Part shown: positions 63,386-64,000 of the stretch, in pieces
Layout: the number at the start of each line of letters is the position of its first letter
How positions within the stretch are numbered: position 1 is the first letter of the stretch
Assembly: GCF_007990635.1 (NCBI RefSeq)
Contig: NZ_AP019846.1
Span: 186,001 to 250,000 of the forward strand
DNA from: Leptotrichia hongkongensis
GTDB taxonomy: Bacteria; Fusobacteriota; Fusobacteriia; Fusobacteriales; Leptotrichiaceae
Direction: 5' to 3'
Length of the DNA: 64,000 nucleotides
Position numbers and translations under genes: made by a program
Notes under the pieces: generated by a model
Seen by the model: only the letters and a program-made list of their open reading frames with translations
Databases searched by the model: none
What the model was told of the DNA's origin: nothing

Positions 63386-64000
63386 TTGTTTATTATTGTT
63401 TGAATTTAAAATATCTTTACTTAAAACAGAATATAATAGATTAATATATCTTTTGGCAGCATGAGGTTTTGGATGTGTTCCATCTTTGTAGAAGTACTCC
63501 TGTTTACCTTTTGAGTATGAATACCAGTCAATTACCTTTATATTTGGATTCTCAGCGCTTGCCTTCTTAATTTCAGCATTAACGCTGTCTTGCCATGGAT
63601 CAGGCATAACTGTGTTTATAAAGTAAAGTTCATGTCCTTTCAATGTTTCCAAAACAGATTTCATATCCTTTTCGTAAATTGTACCATTTGTTCCAAGTGC
63701 AATTACAATTATTTTTCTTAATTTACCATTTTGAGCATAGTTTTTTAACATATTTGGCAATTCATAAAATTGACGTCCAACTTTTGTTTCAATAATTGCA
63801 TTTGGATATTTTTTTCTTAAATCAATTTTTGTCATATCTAGCACAGAATCTCCGATAAACAATATATCTCTCTCGTCATTTGGATACTTTTTCAAAATTT
63901 CATTTTGTATTTTTGATTCTTCTTCGATACCTTTTGATGGAGCATTTATAGCATTGAGAAGTTCATCCATTGTAAGATTGCCATTTTGTGTATTTGTTGT
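63371..64000 (-). CDS. SGNH-hydrolase domain, C-terminal part of a larger protein
   Basis: The frame is open to the window edge, so the ATG at 63970 is probably internal and the gene is truncated here. The visible 209 residues form an SGNH/GDSL esterase fold: block I FIGDSVLDM with the serine, block III-like IVIALGTNGTIYEKD, and block V KDGTHPKPHAAKRY with the Asp-His pair. This arrangement matches the C-terminal domain of OatA-like acyltransferase-3 membrane proteins that O-acetylate wall or surface glycans, but the membrane part is not in the window. Confidence 0.78.
   Translation of the reverse strand, partial: TTNTQNGNLTMDELLNAINAPSKGIEEESKIQNEILKKYPNDERDILFIGDSVLDMTKIDLRKKYPNAIIETKVGRQFYELPNMLKNYAQNGKLRKIIVIALGTNGTIYEKDMKSVLETLKGHELYFINTVMPDPWQDSVNAEIKKASAENPNIKVIDWYSYSKGKQEYFYKDGTHPKPHAAKRYINLLYSVLSKDILNSNNNKQQKSE

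Noticed and set aside
1-64000. CRISPR array
   Set aside because: Leptotrichia often carries type VI systems, but no array of regularly spaced short direct repeats and no cas gene is present in this window.

Overview
The window looks like a chromosomal segment of a Fusobacteriota bacterium, most probably a Leptotrichia. The DNA is strongly AT-rich. Gram-positive-like housekeeping genes (RNase J, WhiA, RsfS, HPr, RqcH/NFACT, GH25 lysozyme) sit beside outer-membrane and lipid A genes (lpxK, a beta-barrel protein). Gene order is collinear and mostly ordinary; there is no prophage, plasmid backbone or CRISPR array.

Layout. 1-12251: end of ackA, a flavodoxin, a DUF445 protein, ruvB, rsmE, rsfS, PBP2, RNase J, a YhbY RNA-binding protein, a YuiD-like protein, tlyA, a CtpA protease and rsmI. 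12252-12895: gene-free, with a small inverted-repeat element and a palindromic mosaic. 12896-16133: rbgA/ylqF and two GT4 glycosyltransferases that look like a glycolipid synthase pair. 16134-21575: accessory surface locus with a double beta-barrel protein and a secreted two-domain glycoside hydrolase. 21576-25150: a cystine-type ABC transporter behind a candidate attenuator (strong promoter, 23-codon leader peptide, mutually exclusive hairpins). 25286-28503: uppS, cdsA, tyrS. 28504-41000: acpS, a DsbD/thioredoxin-like membrane protein, a MORN-type protein, whiA, lpxK, a broken gene, serS, GH25, fba and pyrG, punctuated by a family of modular palindromic repeats. 41162-48979, minus strand: ptsH, rqcH, a broken Abi_2 gene with an abiF-like RNA, a MarR-FeoA fusion, rpe, a frameshifted rsgA, a PASTA-only protein and an IS481/IS1202-like insertion sequence with a 27-bp direct repeat. 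49113-53527: gdhA, a YciI-like protein and an acyl-CoA synthetase/ACP/acyltransferase fusion. 53843-54611: eight tRNAs under one consensus promoter. 54612-64000: gene-poor remnant DNA, manA, lipoproteins, mtnN, a SPOR protein, nrnA, a TetR regulator, a MalY-type lyase, msrA and the end of an SGNH hydrolase.

Themes. Envelope biogenesis dominates (PBP2, uppS, cdsA, lpxK, glycolipid GTs, GH25, SPOR protein, acyltransferase fusion), followed by ribosome maturation (rsmE, rsfS, yhbY, tlyA, rsmI, rbgA, rsgA). Sulfur amino-acid use recurs (cystine transporter, MalY-type lyase, mtnN, msrA).

Best candidates for something new: (i) an intergenic repeat family of about 150-400 bp with conserved flanks, exchangeable hairpin arms, a conserved apical 9-mer and a filled/empty site pair; (ii) the cystine-operon attenuator; (iii) a kinase-less PASTA protein in the chromosomal slot that Firmicutes use for the PASTA Ser/Thr kinase. 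Three genes (34252-35028, 43237-44145, 45866-46799) carry frameshifts or a stop, so either decay or sequencing error should be considered.
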